The notes beneath the pieces are model-generated. The model made no database searches, had not been told where the DNA came from, and was given only the letters and a program-made list of their open reading frames with translations. Positions 16,182 to 25,426 of a DNA stretch of 64,000 nucleotides are shown one piece after another (within the stretch, counting starts at the first letter, position 1; each line of letters begins with the position of its first letter). The position numbers and the translations under genes were made by a program. This DNA comes from Phytohabitans aurantiacus (GTDB lineage: Bacteria; Actinomycetota; Actinomycetes; Mycobacteriales; Micromonosporaceae): NCBI RefSeq assembly GCF_027923225.1, contig NZ_BSDI01000040.1, positions 62,001 through 126,000 on the forward strand, written 5' to 3'.

Positions 16182-16838
16182 TTATCCGACGAACTGGAGC
16201 TTCGACACGAGCCACGCGCCGGACTTGCCGTCGCGCGTGACGTCGACCTGGATGCGGTAGTGCGACGCCCGGCCGTCCGGCGTCTTCACGTTCTTGACGG
16301 TGGCGTCGATGGCGACCAGCACGACGGCCGAGCGGCGGTCGCCGGAGACCAGGCCGGCCCGCAGCACGGTGCCGCGCGACTCCACCTTGTTTTCCACCAC
16401 GGCGGTGCGCACCTGGGCCTGCCCGCGCGTGAACTCGTCCTTGAAGTCGCCGGTGGCTCCCGCGACGATCCGCTGCAAGTCACGGTCCACACTGGACGCG
16501 CTGACCGACACGAAGTTGACGGACGTCTGCTTGGCCGCCGCGAGGGCCCGCTGATGCGCGTCGTCGAGCGCACGGTCCTGGTACCACTGATATCCGGACA
16601 GGATCGCGGCGGCGAGTGCCAGCGCGAGCGCCACGGCGGCGCCGATCAGAGGCAGCCGCCAGCGCCGCTTCGGCGGCTCCTCGTCCGATACCGGCTCCTC
16701 GTCCAGGTGCGCGAGGAGCGCGACCGGGTCGTCTTCCGCGCGCGGCAGCCGGCGGACGATGGCGCGCCGCTGCCGCACGGCGGCAGCGTCAGTTCCCTTG
16801 ACCAGGCGCAGCATGCGCTGGTCGCGTGTCGTCGGCAT
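16182..16838 (-). CDS. Mce-associated membrane protein 1
   Basis: A 218-residue protein. A cytoplasmic N-terminal region of about 85 charged residues leads into a single membrane helix (GAAVALALALAAAILSGY) and an extracytoplasmic Mas-type domain similar to the downstream protein (SVDRDLQRIVAGATGDFKDE is typical). ATG 16838 is preceded by CAGGAGGCG. A longer upstream frame lacks family similarity. It lies 43 bases after mceF and 11 bases before the second Mce-associated gene. Confidence 0.87.
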   Translation of the reverse strand: MPTTRDQRMLRLVKGTDAAAVRQRRAIVRRLPRAEDDPVALLAHLDEEPVSDEEPPKRRWRLPLIGAAVALALALAAAILSGYQWYQDRALDDAHQRALAAAKQTSVNFVSVSASSVDRDLQRIVAGATGDFKDEFTRGQAQVRTAVVENKVESRGTVLRAGLVSGDRRSAVVLVAIDATVKNVKTPDGRASHYRIQVDVTRDGKSGAWLVSKLQFVG

Positions 16839-16881
16839 GGTCGCCTCCTGATGTCCGTCGGTACTCACGGGGCTATCTCGT

Positions 16882-18048
16882 TCATGGGGCAAGACCCGAG
16901 AGGAGAAGCTGCTTCCAGGATTGGTCGCCCGCCATCTGGTACTGGCCACCCGTGCCCCCGAACCACAGTGGAGCGCCGCCGTCTTCCGTGACGACACCGG
17001 TCTCCGGGTCGGGCTGCGCCGGCTCCCGCCCACCGGGCCGTGGTGCGTTGCCGGTGCCGCGCACGCTGTCGCACCGCGTCGACCCCTGGTACTTGCACGA
17101 CGGCGGATCGTCGATGTTGACGACGAGTCCAAGGTGGGCGGTGCCGTCGCCGGGCGTGACGGTGAAACCACCGGCCACCGCCAGCGGGTACACCACGAGG
17201 ATCTGCTCGATGCCGGGCAGCCGGCGGGCGGCGATGCCGTTCACCGTCACGAGGTTGCCCAGCAGCGTGCCGATGGTGGGTTCGAGGTCGCGCAGCAACG
17301 CCACGAGCTCCGTGGCCGCGGGTGGTGCGGTCGTGAGGAGCTTGCGCAGGTCCGGATCGGCCGCCTTGAGCGTGGCGGACAGATCGGCGAGCCCCTTGGC
17401 CCAGCGCCGGATGGCGGCCGCCGACTCCGCCTGCGTGGTGAGCACGGTGCGGCCGTCCCGGATGAGCGCCACCGTCTGCGGCAGGTTGGCGACCGCGTCG
17501 GCGAGCAGCGCGTCGCTCGCGTCGAAGATGGTGCGCAACGCGGCCTCGTTGCCCTCGAACGCGATGCCCAGCTCGTCGATGACCACACCCAGGTCGTCGG
17601 GGTCGACCGAGCGCACCAGCGTGTCCAGGTTGGACAGTAGAGTCTCGGCGGCGATCGGCGTGCCGGTGCGGTCGCTCGGTATCACCGAGCCGTCGCTCAG
17701 GTACGGGCCGCCGTCCTGGTTCGGCCGCAGGTCCAGGTACTGCTCGCCGACCGCGGAGCGCTGGGCCACCACCGCGCGCAGGTCGCTCGGCACCCGTACC
17801 CCTTGATCAAGCCGAAGGTCCGCGCGGACGCCGCCCGCGTGCAGCCGGACGCCGGTGACCCGCCCGACGGGGGAGCCCCGATAGGTGACCGGCGCGTTGG
17901 CGAAGATGCCGCCCGCGTCGGCGAAGTCGGCGTGCACGATGTACCCGCGCCCGCCGATTCCCACATAGCGCACGGCGACATACGTCACGCCGAGCACGCT
18001 CACCAGAAGGAACGCGAGGAGCTGAAGCTTCGTACCCGTTCGGATCAC
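16882..18048 (-). CDS. mceF: MCE-family protein, F position
   Basis: A 388-residue exported protein with an N-terminal signal anchor (QLLAFLLVSVLGVTYVAV) and an MCE domain (DAGGIFANAPVTYRGSPVGRVTGV). A long helical region follows, and a Pro/Gly-rich C-terminus. The six Mce proteins probably form a hexameric lipid-conducting assembly that carries sterols or fatty acids to the YrbE permeases. GTG 18048 overlaps the mceE stop (GTGA), giving tight coupling. The letter reflects operon position, not orthology to a numbered mce locus. Confidence 0.92.
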   Translation of the reverse strand: MIRTGTKLQLLAFLLVSVLGVTYVAVRYVGIGGRGYIVHADFADAGGIFANAPVTYRGSPVGRVTGVRLHAGGVRADLRLDQGVRVPSDLRAVVAQRSAVGEQYLDLRPNQDGGPYLSDGSVIPSDRTGTPIAAETLLSNLDTLVRSVDPDDLGVVIDELGIAFEGNEAALRTIFDASDALLADAVANLPQTVALIRDGRTVLTTQAESAAAIRRWAKGLADLSATLKAADPDLRKLLTTAPPAATELVALLRDLEPTIGTLLGNLVTVNGIAARRLPGIEQILVVYPLAVAGGFTVTPGDGTAHLGLVVNIDDPPSCKYQGSTRCDSVRGTGNAPRPGGREPAQPDPETGVVTEDGGAPLWFGGTGGQYQMAGDQSWKQLLLSGLAP

Positions 18049-19397
18049 GGCGTCAGCCCTCCGGTGAGCACGTCGGTGAGGCCGCCAACCACGCCGTCCA
18101 CCGCGCCGGTGACGGCGCCGAGAAGGCACTGTGCGGTGAGGACGGTGCCTTTGGGCAGCTTGGTGCCGGCGGGAAAGACCGTGCCGGCGGGCACCAGACC
18201 CTCGGCGGGAATGAGGAGCCCGCCCAGTGGCACCGGTGAGCCAGGAGCCAGCAGCTTGCAGCCGTCGGGCAGCTTGCACTCCTTGGGCGGCACCCACTCC
18301 GGCGGCAGGATGCCGTCGAGCGGCAGGCATTCCAGCGGAAGCTGACCGGGGAGCGAGGGCGCGAGCGTGCCGGGTTTCGGAGTCTTCGTGGTGCCGCGCG
18401 GCGTGGTCGTTGCCGTCTTGCCGGCCTTGCTGACGCGAGGCCCGGCCGCCACGAGGTTCGCGAGGATGGACGCGGCGTCGAGGTCGGCGGTGATGGCGAG
18501 GTTGACGAAGTCGCCGACGATAGCGCCCGTCACGTTCGGCGGAAACGGGTAGGTCAGCAGGAAGTCGAGGGACTGCGGCAGGTCGTCGCCGGCCTTCACG
18601 AGCTGGTCGAGGATGGGACGCAGCGCACGCAGGCTGGCGACGGTGTCGGCTTTGCTCTCGTTGACCACGCGGGTGCCAACGGTGCCCAGCTCGCCCAGAG
18701 ACTTGAGGGCGCCGGTGAGTTGGGTGCTCTGGTCGGCCAGCACGGTGATGCCGGGCCCGAGCGCGTCGAGGGCGTCACCGATGACCGCTCGCTGCTGCAC
18801 AAGCCGCCCGGTGAGCCGGTCGAGCGCCTCGATGGCGCGCACCAGGTCCGCCTTCTGCTTGTCCAGGCCACCCATGAACTCGTCGAGCTGGTGCAGCGCG
18901 TCGCGCGCGACGGGCTCACGGCCGTCGAACGCGGTGGCGAGCTCCTGGTTGATGGTCTTCAACTGGGCGAGACCGCCGCCGTTCAGCACGAGGCCGAGCG
19001 CGGCCAGTACCTCCTCGACCTCGGCGGAGCGGCGGGTGCGGGCCAGCGGGATGACTGATCCGTCAGTCAGCTTGCCGCGCGCCGCCTCGGTGGTCGGCTT
19101 GGCCACCTCGACGTACTTCTCGCCGAGCAGGCTCGTCTGGCGCACCGCGGCGGTGGCGTTCGCGGGCAGCTGGACCTTCCGGTCGAGCCGCACCCGCACC
19201 TTGGCGGTCCACCCCGACAGCGAGATCTTCTCGACGCTGCCGACGGTGACATCGTCCACTTTGACCGACGAGTGTGGAACGAGGTCGAGCACGTCGCTGA
19301 ACTCGACGGTGACCCGGTAGCCGTCGGACCTGTCGACGACGCCGCATCCGCTGGCGAGCGCGAGCAGTACCGTCGCGGCGGCGACCGGGGCCTTCAT
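18045..19397 (-). CDS. mceE: MCE-family lipoprotein, E position
   Basis: A 450-residue protein. LLALASGC near residue 19 is a lipobox, as expected for the E subunit (LprK type). The MCE domain (SDVLDLVPHSSVKVDDVTVGSV) is followed by a helical barrel segment. The last 120 residues are Pro-, Lys- and Gly-rich with a cluster of cysteines (LECLPLDG, KECKLPDGCKLL), longer than usual, and may span the cell wall. ATG 19397 overlaps the mceD stop by four bases. Confidence 0.92.
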   Translation of the reverse strand: MKAPVAAATVLLALASGCGVVDRSDGYRVTVEFSDVLDLVPHSSVKVDDVTVGSVEKISLSGWTAKVRVRLDRKVQLPANATAAVRQTSLLGEKYVEVAKPTTEAARGKLTDGSVIPLARTRRSAEVEEVLAALGLVLNGGGLAQLKTINQELATAFDGREPVARDALHQLDEFMGGLDKQKADLVRAIEALDRLTGRLVQQRAVIGDALDALGPGITVLADQSTQLTGALKSLGELGTVGTRVVNESKADTVASLRALRPILDQLVKAGDDLPQSLDFLLTYPFPPNVTGAIVGDFVNLAITADLDAASILANLVAAGPRVSKAGKTATTTPRGTTKTPKPGTLAPSLPGQLPLECLPLDGILPPEWVPPKECKLPDGCKLLAPGSPVPLGGLLIPAEGLVPAGTVFPAGTKLPKGTVLTAQCLLGAVTGAVDGVVGGLTDVLTGGLTP

Positions 19398-20599
19398 CGC
19401 CCGCCTCGCAGGATGCCGCCGAGGGTGAGATCTGGAGCCACGTCGGAACCGGCCGGCGCCGGGGAGGCCTCCGGAGTAGGGACCGTACTCCGTGAAGGGG
19501 CGCCGGCCGGTAGTTTGAGGAGCTTGCGGAGCTGGTCTGTCATGGGCAGCTTCTTGGCGTTGAGAGTCTGCGCGAGCGCGAAGCACTTGTCTGACACCTT
19601 GCCCGCCGGCAACAGGTCGACCATCAGCGAACAGACGAAGCTCGCCGGGTCGTACGGTCCCATCACGTTGTCGCGGGTGTCCAAGGTGCCCGAGCGCGGG
19701 TTGTACGCCAGGTTCAGGTTCGACAGCGCCAGCGGTGCGACGTCGAGGATGTTGATGACCGCCTGCTGCTGGCGTACCAGTACACCGGTGATGTCCGCGA
19801 GAGCGTCCACATTCGACACTAGCTCGGTGCGGTTCTGCTTGAGAAACGTGGTGACGTCGGCGAGTGCGGTGGACAGGCTCCGCAGCGCGGCGGTCAGCTC
19901 GTCACCCTCCGCCGCCAGCTGCTCGGACACCCCGGCGAGCTGCTGGTTGAACGAGCGCACCTGCGCGTCGCTCTGGGCCAGAGCCGTGGTGAACTTCTGG
20001 AGGTTGCCGACGGTGCCGAAGAGATCCTGCCGGCCGTCGGCGAGCGTGTCGAGCGCCTGTGAGAGGCCGGCGAGCGTCTCGTGCAGGTTCTGGCCGTTGC
20101 CCTCTAGGTTGGCGCGGCCGGTGGCCAGCAGGTCGCTCAGCGCGCCGTCCTTGTTGGCGCCCTCCGGACCGAGCGCCTTGTTGAACTCGTCGAGGGCCTG
20201 GTAGATCTCGTCGATCTCCATGGGCGCCGCTGTCCGGCTGATCGGCAGGTCAGCCCTGTCGGCGAGGGTGGGCCCGCTCGAGTACGCCGGCGTGAGCTGG
20301 ACGTACCGGTCGCTGACCACGCTGGGCGGGACGATGATGGCTTGGGCACCGGCCGGGATGTCGTATTCGCGGGCGTACCGCATCTCGACCCGCACCGTGC
20401 GCCCCTCGGGTACGACGGCGGTCACCTCGCCGATCTTCACGCCGAGCACCCGCAGGTCGGATCCTTCGTGCACACCCACGACGCGAGTGAAGTGTGCGAC
20501 CAGCCGCCGCTGGGGTTCGCCGTTGGCCAGTACGACCACCGCCCCGGCGGCGGCGACGGTCAGCGCCACGCCCGCGGCTATCCGGGTACGCCAAGCCAT
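19394..20599 (-). CDS. mceD: MCE-family protein, D position
   Basis: A 401-residue protein with an N-terminal membrane anchor (IAAGVALTVAAAGAVVVLA), an MCE domain (VVGVHEGSDLRVLGVKIGEVTAV), an extended heptad-rich helical region (about residues 140-270) and a Pro/Ser-rich tail. It is the fourth Mce subunit of the lipid importer. It is coupled on both sides: its ATG shares one base with the mceC stop (TGATG) and its stop overlaps the mceE ATG. Confidence 0.92.
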   Translation of the reverse strand: MAWRTRIAAGVALTVAAAGAVVVLANGEPQRRLVAHFTRVVGVHEGSDLRVLGVKIGEVTAVVPEGRTVRVEMRYAREYDIPAGAQAIIVPPSVVSDRYVQLTPAYSSGPTLADRADLPISRTAAPMEIDEIYQALDEFNKALGPEGANKDGALSDLLATGRANLEGNGQNLHETLAGLSQALDTLADGRQDLFGTVGNLQKFTTALAQSDAQVRSFNQQLAGVSEQLAAEGDELTAALRSLSTALADVTTFLKQNRTELVSNVDALADITGVLVRQQQAVINILDVAPLALSNLNLAYNPRSGTLDTRDNVMGPYDPASFVCSLMVDLLPAGKVSDKCFALAQTLNAKKLPMTDQLRKLLKLPAGAPSRSTVPTPEASPAPAGSDVAPDLTLGGILRGGR

Positions 20600-21582
20600 C
20601 AGCGGCCTCCCGTCGGGGTGTACGGCTGCAGGAGCCCGCTGACGTAGGAGTCGAACCAGCGGCCGTTTCCGACCACGTTCGCGAAGGCGTCGAGGAACGG
20701 GCTCATCTTCTCGATCGACTGCTCCAGGTTGTCGCGGTTGCGCTGGAGGATCGCCACGACACCGCGCAGCTCCTTGAGCGCCGGCTCAAGCTGCGCGCGG
20801 TTGTCGGAGACCAGCCCGGACAGCTGCACCGACAGTTCGTTGGTGCCGACCAGCAGCTCGTGGATGGCGTCGCGCCGCTTCCTGACCTCCCGCAACAGCG
20901 CGTCGCCATCGGTCACCAGCTTGCGGAACTCGTCGTCGCGTTCGGCCAGTACCTGCGTAACAGTGTGCGCCCGGTCGAGCAGCTGGCGCAGTTCGGCGTC
21001 GCGGCTGGCGATCGTCTGCGACAGCCGGGACAGCCCGTCGAGCGACGACTCCACGCTGGACGGTGTGTCCGTGAACGCCTGGCTGAGCGTGGTGAAGGCG
21101 GTCGCGAGCTGCTGGCTGTCGATCTGGTCGACGGTGTCGGCAAGCCCGGTCACCGCCTGCAGCACGTCGAACGGTGACGCGGTGCGGTCGAGCGGGATCT
21201 CGTCGCCCTCCGGCATCCGCCCGTCGCCGGCCGGTGCGAGCGCCAGGTACTTCTGGCCCAGCACGGTCTTGATGCGGATCGTCGCACCGGTCCCGGTACC
21301 CAGGCGGATGCCGTCGTCCTCGACCCGGAAGCCGACCCGCACATACGTGGTCGTGCCGTGCCGGGCGAGGTCCACATCGGTCACCTTGCCGACGCGCACG
21401 CCCGCGACGCGTACCTCGTTGCCGGGCGCCAGCCCGCTCGCGTCCCGGAAGGCCGCCTGGTACCCGCGGGCGCCGAGCGCCGCGATCTCGTCGATCCGGA
21501 ACGCGATGACCACCGAGGCCACCAGTACCGTCAGCCCGATCGCCCCGACCACGACCGGGTTCCGCTCCCGGAACGGCTTCAT
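20599..21582 (-). CDS. mceC: MCE-family protein, C position
   Basis: A 327-residue protein with an N-terminal anchor (VVGAIGLTVLVASVVIAF), an MCE domain (DASGLAPGNEVRVAGVRVGKVTDV) and an amphipathic helical region. It ends soon after the conserved FDSYVSGLLQPY segment, with no extended tail. ATG 21582 overlaps the mceB stop (ATGA); the upstream eight residues of the open frame are excluded for that reason. Confidence 0.92.
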   Translation of the reverse strand: MKPFRERNPVVVGAIGLTVLVASVVIAFRIDEIAALGARGYQAAFRDASGLAPGNEVRVAGVRVGKVTDVDLARHGTTTYVRVGFRVEDDGIRLGTGTGATIRIKTVLGQKYLALAPAGDGRMPEGDEIPLDRTASPFDVLQAVTGLADTVDQIDSQQLATAFTTLSQAFTDTPSSVESSLDGLSRLSQTIASRDAELRQLLDRAHTVTQVLAERDDEFRKLVTDGDALLREVRKRRDAIHELLVGTNELSVQLSGLVSDNRAQLEPALKELRGVVAILQRNRDNLEQSIEKMSPFLDAFANVVGNGRWFDSYVSGLLQPYTPTGGR

Positions 21583-22607
21583 CGCGCACCTCCGGGTGCC
21601 GCGCAACGGGCGGCCGGCGAGCTGAGCGTCGCGGGGTTCAGGCTCTGGTTGCCCACCGTCACGCGGCCGTCGAAGTCACACAGGTAGAAGTTGAACCACG
21701 AGCCGTACGACGCCACCCGGGTCAGCGCCTCGTACCGTCCCGGCAACTCCCCGAGCGTCTGGTCGATGACGGCTGAGTTGCGGTTCAGCGTGCCGGCGAG
21801 CGTGTCGAGCGATACCACGTCGTCAGCGATGGCCGGTCGGGCGTCGTGCAGCAGGTCGGCGGTCGCACCGGTGAGGTCGGCGAGACTGTCCACCGCGTCG
21901 CCGATGGCCACCCGGTCGGCCGCGAGGGCGCTGACGAACTGCTGGAGCGATCCGATGGTCTGGTCCAGCTCCTGGTCGCGACTGGCCAGAGTGGACAGCA
22001 CCTGGTTGAGGTTCGTGACCACGCGGCCGATCACCGCGTCGCGGTCGGCGAGCGTGTTCGTCACGGACGCCGTGCGCCGCAGCAGGCTGGCCACGGTGCC
22101 GCCCTCGCCTTGGAGCACCTGGATGATCTCGTACGCCAGCTTGTTGACGTCGTCGGGTGTGAGCGCGGTGAACAGCGGGCGGAACCCGTGGAACAGCGCG
22201 GTCAGGTCGAGCGCGGGTGAGGTCTGCGCCAGCGGTATCAGCGCGTGCGGGCGCAGCGGCCGGCCGTCGCCCGGGCCCTCGCTCAGCGCGATGTACCGCT
22301 GGCCGACCAGGTTCCGGTACCGGATCTTCGCCAGCACGCTCGTGGCGAGCGGCACGTCGCCGTCCACTGTGAACGTCACCTCGGCGACCGAGTTGTCGAC
22401 CACCCGGATGTCGCGCACCTGGCCCACCCGGACACCGGCGATGCGCACGTCGTCGCCGTCGAGCAGCCCGGTCACGTCGGAGAACCGGGCCCGGTACGTG
22501 GTGCCACCGAAGTCGAACGAGCCCAGGGTGCTCGCGAGCGCACCGGTCAGCAACACCGTGACGGTCGCGAAGATGAGCAGCTTCAGCAGCGGCTTTCCGG
22601 TCTTCAT
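21579..22607 (-). CDS. mceB: MCE-family protein, B position
   Basis: A 342-residue protein with an N-terminal anchor (LLKLLIFATVTVLLTGALAS), an MCE domain (SDVTGLLDGDDVRIAGVRVGQV) and a helical domain ending with WFNFYLCDFDG, a segment typical of B subunits, and a short C-terminus with a second cysteine. ATG 22607 overlaps the mceA stop (ATGA). Confidence 0.92.
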   Translation of the reverse strand: MKTGKPLLKLLIFATVTVLLTGALASTLGSFDFGGTTYRARFSDVTGLLDGDDVRIAGVRVGQVRDIRVVDNSVAEVTFTVDGDVPLATSVLAKIRYRNLVGQRYIALSEGPGDGRPLRPHALIPLAQTSPALDLTALFHGFRPLFTALTPDDVNKLAYEIIQVLQGEGGTVASLLRRTASVTNTLADRDAVIGRVVTNLNQVLSTLASRDQELDQTIGSLQQFVSALAADRVAIGDAVDSLADLTGATADLLHDARPAIADDVVSLDTLAGTLNRNSAVIDQTLGELPGRYEALTRVASYGSWFNFYLCDFDGRVTVGNQSLNPATLSSPAARCAAPGGAR

Positions 22608-23878
22608 GGCGTGTTCACCACCGCTCCACGCAGCAGCGGTCCCCATAGGAGCACCGCGATGTCGGGTACCTCCACGGGGAGCGTGCCGGTGGCCGCGCCC
22701 ACGATCGGCTTGAGCACGTCCTTCTCCTCGGTCGTGCCGGCGACGCCCATGTCGGGGCTCTCGGTGACGCTTGGCAGGCCCACCGGCAGCTTCACCGGCG
22801 ACCGGCTCCCGCTGTAGTCATAGCCGTCGTCGATGGGATATCCAGGTGCGGGCTGCTTGGGGCCCGGCAACCCATGACACAGTGGACCGTCGTCGGCGCC
22901 ATAGACCGGATCGTCCCGCCCAGCCTCGTACTTCCCACCGTCGCGCGTCACCTCCAGCGTGATGTGGAACCGCCCGTTCTCGAACGACTCCGCCACCCGA
23001 GGCTCCAGCGTCACCAGACCCTTCAACAGGCACGGGTACTCGGGCGCGTAGGCGGCCAGCAGCTCCAGTACCGGCCGGCTCACGTCGCCCAGCCGGATCA
23101 GCTGGTCGCCATGGCGGTTCAGGAAGACGCTGGACACGTCGGCGGCGCCGGTCGTGCTGGCGAACAGCGCGGCCAACTGCGTGCGCTGGTCGTACACCGT
23201 CGTGGCGGTCACTGTCACGTCGCGCAGGATCGACATCAGGTCCGGCAGCGCCGCGTCGTACGCGTCGACCACGGCCGCCAGCTTGCGTACGTCTTCGGCG
23301 ATCACCGGCATCTGCGGGTTCAGCGCCTTCAGGTACTGGTCCAGCAGCACGAGGTTGTCGCCGACCTGCTCGCCCCGCCCCTCCAGCGCGGTGGCGAGCG
23401 CGCTCAGCGTGGCGGCGAGGCGGTCCGGCCGGATCGACTGGAGGAGCGGCAGCGCGTTGTCGAGCACCCGCTCCAGCTCGACGCCGTTGCGCGTGCGGTC
23501 CTGCGTGATGGTCGCACCGTCCCGGATCGGCGCGCCGGTCGTGGTGTCCGGTGCCGCCAGCGCCACGTACCGCTCGCCGAAGAGCGTCTTGGGCAGCAGC
23601 CGCGCGGTCACGTCGGCCGGAATCTGCGGCACCAGGTCGGGGTCGAGGGCCAGCTGCAGCTTCGCGCCGCTGCCGTCGCTGCTGATCGACCGCACGTCGC
23701 CCACGACGACACCGCGCAGTTTGACCTCGGCGCCACGGCTGAGCTGCATGCCGCTGCGGTCGGCGAGCAGCGTCACCCATGCGACCGAGGTGAACGCCTT
23801 GTTGTACTGGAGAACCGCCGCCGACAGGGCCGCCGTGAGCAAGGCGATGAAGACGATGCCGAGTACCCGATGCCTCAC
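22604..23878 (-). CDS. mceA: MCE-family protein, A position
   Basis: A 424-residue protein with an N-terminal anchor (GIVFIALLTAALSAAVL), an MCE domain (DRSGMQLSRGAEVKLRGVVV) and the conserved cysteine-flanked YPCLLKGL and PLCHGLPGP segments of A subunits. The C-terminal 90 residues are Pro/Gly-rich. The start is GTG 23878, four bases after the yrbEB stop; a longer open frame upstream is only the shadow of the permease gene. Confidence 0.92.
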   Translation of the reverse strand: MRHRVLGIVFIALLTAALSAAVLQYNKAFTSVAWVTLLADRSGMQLSRGAEVKLRGVVVGDVRSISSDGSGAKLQLALDPDLVPQIPADVTARLLPKTLFGERYVALAAPDTTTGAPIRDGATITQDRTRNGVELERVLDNALPLLQSIRPDRLAATLSALATALEGRGEQVGDNLVLLDQYLKALNPQMPVIAEDVRKLAAVVDAYDAALPDLMSILRDVTVTATTVYDQRTQLAALFASTTGAADVSSVFLNRHGDQLIRLGDVSRPVLELLAAYAPEYPCLLKGLVTLEPRVAESFENGRFHITLEVTRDGGKYEAGRDDPVYGADDGPLCHGLPGPKQPAPGYPIDDGYDYSGSRSPVKLPVGLPSVTESPDMGVAGTTEEKDVLKPIVGAATGTLPVEVPDIAVLLWGPLLRGAVVNTP

Positions 23879-23882
23879 GCCG

Positions 23883-24671
23883 TCACCCCGCGATCCGTAC
23901 CGTCGTCGTCGCGCCCCAGATGGCGAGCGACAGGAAGAAGTCGACGACATTGACGGAGACGATCGCCGTGCGCACCGCGCGACCCACCGCCACACCGACA
24001 CCGGCCGGCCCGCCCGTCGCCGTGTACCCGTAGTAGCAGTGCACGAGCACGACGATCACGCTGAACACGAGCACCTTGCCGAACGACCACAGCACGTCGA
24101 CGGGCGGCAGGAACAGGTCGAAGTAGTAGTCGTAGGTGCCCGCGGACTGTCCGAAGTAGACGACCGCGATCGTGCGGGTGGCCAGGTAGCTGGAGAGCAG
24201 GCCGATCACGTACAGCGGGATGACGGCGACGAACGCCGCGATCATTCGGGTCGTGACCAGGAACGGCAGCGAGGGTATGCCCATCACCTCGAGCGCGTCG
24301 ACCTCCTCGGAGATGCGCATCGCGCCGAGCTGTGCGGTGAATCCACACCCGACGGTGGCTGAGAGTGCCAACGCCGCTACCAGCGGGGCGATCTCGCGCG
24401 TGTTGAAGTACGCCGACACGAACCCGGTGAACGCGCTGCTGCCGAGCTGGTTCAGCGCCTGGTATCCCTGGAGCCCGACCTCGGTGCCCGTGAAGAAGGT
24501 CAGGAAGCAGATCACGCCGACCGTGCCGCCGGCCACCGCCAGCGCGCCGCGCCCGAAGCTGACCTCGGCCAGCAACCTGAAAACCTCGCGCTTGTACCGC
24601 CGGATCGCGCGTGGCGTCCACCCGAACGCCCGCAGGTAGAATGCGAGCTGCCCGCCGAGGCTCTGTAGCAT
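23883..24671 (-). CDS. yrbEB: MlaE/YrbE-family ABC permease B of the Mce system
   Basis: A 262-residue permease with five to six membrane helices. The MlaE signature is seen in EEVDALEVMGIPSLPFLVTTRMIAA, the loop that contacts the ATPase. It pairs with the upstream YrbEA as a heterodimer in the inner membrane. ATG 24671 follows the yrbEA stop after one base. Confidence 0.94.
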   Translation of the reverse strand: MLQSLGGQLAFYLRAFGWTPRAIRRYKREVFRLLAEVSFGRGALAVAGGTVGVICFLTFFTGTEVGLQGYQALNQLGSSAFTGFVSAYFNTREIAPLVAALALSATVGCGFTAQLGAMRISEEVDALEVMGIPSLPFLVTTRMIAAFVAVIPLYVIGLLSSYLATRTIAVVYFGQSAGTYDYYFDLFLPPVDVLWSFGKVLVFSVIVVLVHCYYGYTATGGPAGVGVAVGRAVRTAIVSVNVVDFFLSLAIWGATTTVRIAG

Positions 24672-24672
24672 C

Positions 24673-25425
24673 TCAGGACCCCTTCTGCGGGACGAGCTGG
24701 AAGTACAGGGCGGTGACGACGAAGTTCAGGGCGAAAAGCAACATGAACGTGATGACCACGCTCTGGTTCACCGCGTCGCCGACGCCTTTCGGGCCGCCCT
24801 TGGCGTTCATCCCCTTGTAGGAAGCCACCAGAGCCGCGGCGGCACCGAACAGCAGCGCCTTGATCTCGCCAACGATGAGGTCGGGGAGCTGGCCCAACGC
24901 CTGGAAACTGGCCAGGTACGCGCCCGGGGTGCCGTCCTGAAGCACCACGTTGAACAGATAGCCGCCCGATACGCCGACCACGCTCACGACACCGTTGAGC
25001 AGTACGGCCACCAGCATCGCGGCGACCACGCGCGGCACCACCAGGCGTTGGATCGGGTCGATGCCGAGCACCTGCATGGCGTCGAGCTCTTCGCGAATCT
25101 TCCGGGCACCCAGGTCGGCGCAGATCGCCGAGCCGCCCGCGCCCGCGATGATGAGCGCGGTCACGATCGGTCCCGCCTCGCGCACCACGGCCAGTACCGA
25201 GGCTGCGCCCGTGAATGACTGCGCGCCGAGCTGGCGTACCAGAGAACCCAACTGAAGCGCGATCACCGCGCCGAACGGGATGGCGACCAGCGCGGCCGGC
25301 AGGATCGAGACGGAGCTGATGAACCACGCCTGCTGGATGAATTCGCGTACCTGAAACGGACGTCGCGCCAGACCGCGCAGCGTATCCAGCGAAAACGCGA
25401 TGAAGTGTCCCGACGCCCTGATCAC
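24673..25425 (-). CDS. yrbEA: MlaE/YrbE-family ABC permease A of the Mce system
   Basis: A 250-residue permease with the MlaE coupling motif EELDAMQVLGIDPIQRLVVPR and the conserved ASYKGMNAKGGPKGVGDAVN near the C-terminus. The start is GTG 25425, overlapping the TGA of the ATPase gene (GTGA). That junction is the sequence CGTGATCAGGGCGT, identical to the family A repeat core, and it encodes the first residues (V-I-R-A). Confidence 0.94.
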   Translation of the reverse strand: MIRASGHFIAFSLDTLRGLARRPFQVREFIQQAWFISSVSILPAALVAIPFGAVIALQLGSLVRQLGAQSFTGAASVLAVVREAGPIVTALIIAGAGGSAICADLGARKIREELDAMQVLGIDPIQRLVVPRVVAAMLVAVLLNGVVSVVGVSGGYLFNVVLQDGTPGAYLASFQALGQLPDLIVGEIKALLFGAAAALVASYKGMNAKGGPKGVGDAVNQSVVITFMLLFALNFVVTALYFQLVPQKGS

Positions 25426-25426
25426 G
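25413..25426. repeat. Family A repeat core at the ATPase/yrbEA junction
   Basis: On the minus strand this reads CGTGATCAGGGCGT, the same 14 bases found at 6842 and 43637 and in both arms of full family A repeats. Here it contains both the stop of the ATPase gene and the GTG start of yrbEA. YrbEA homologues usually have an R-A-x-G-x-F sequence at this point, so chance similarity from coding constraint is possible. Confidence 0.5.
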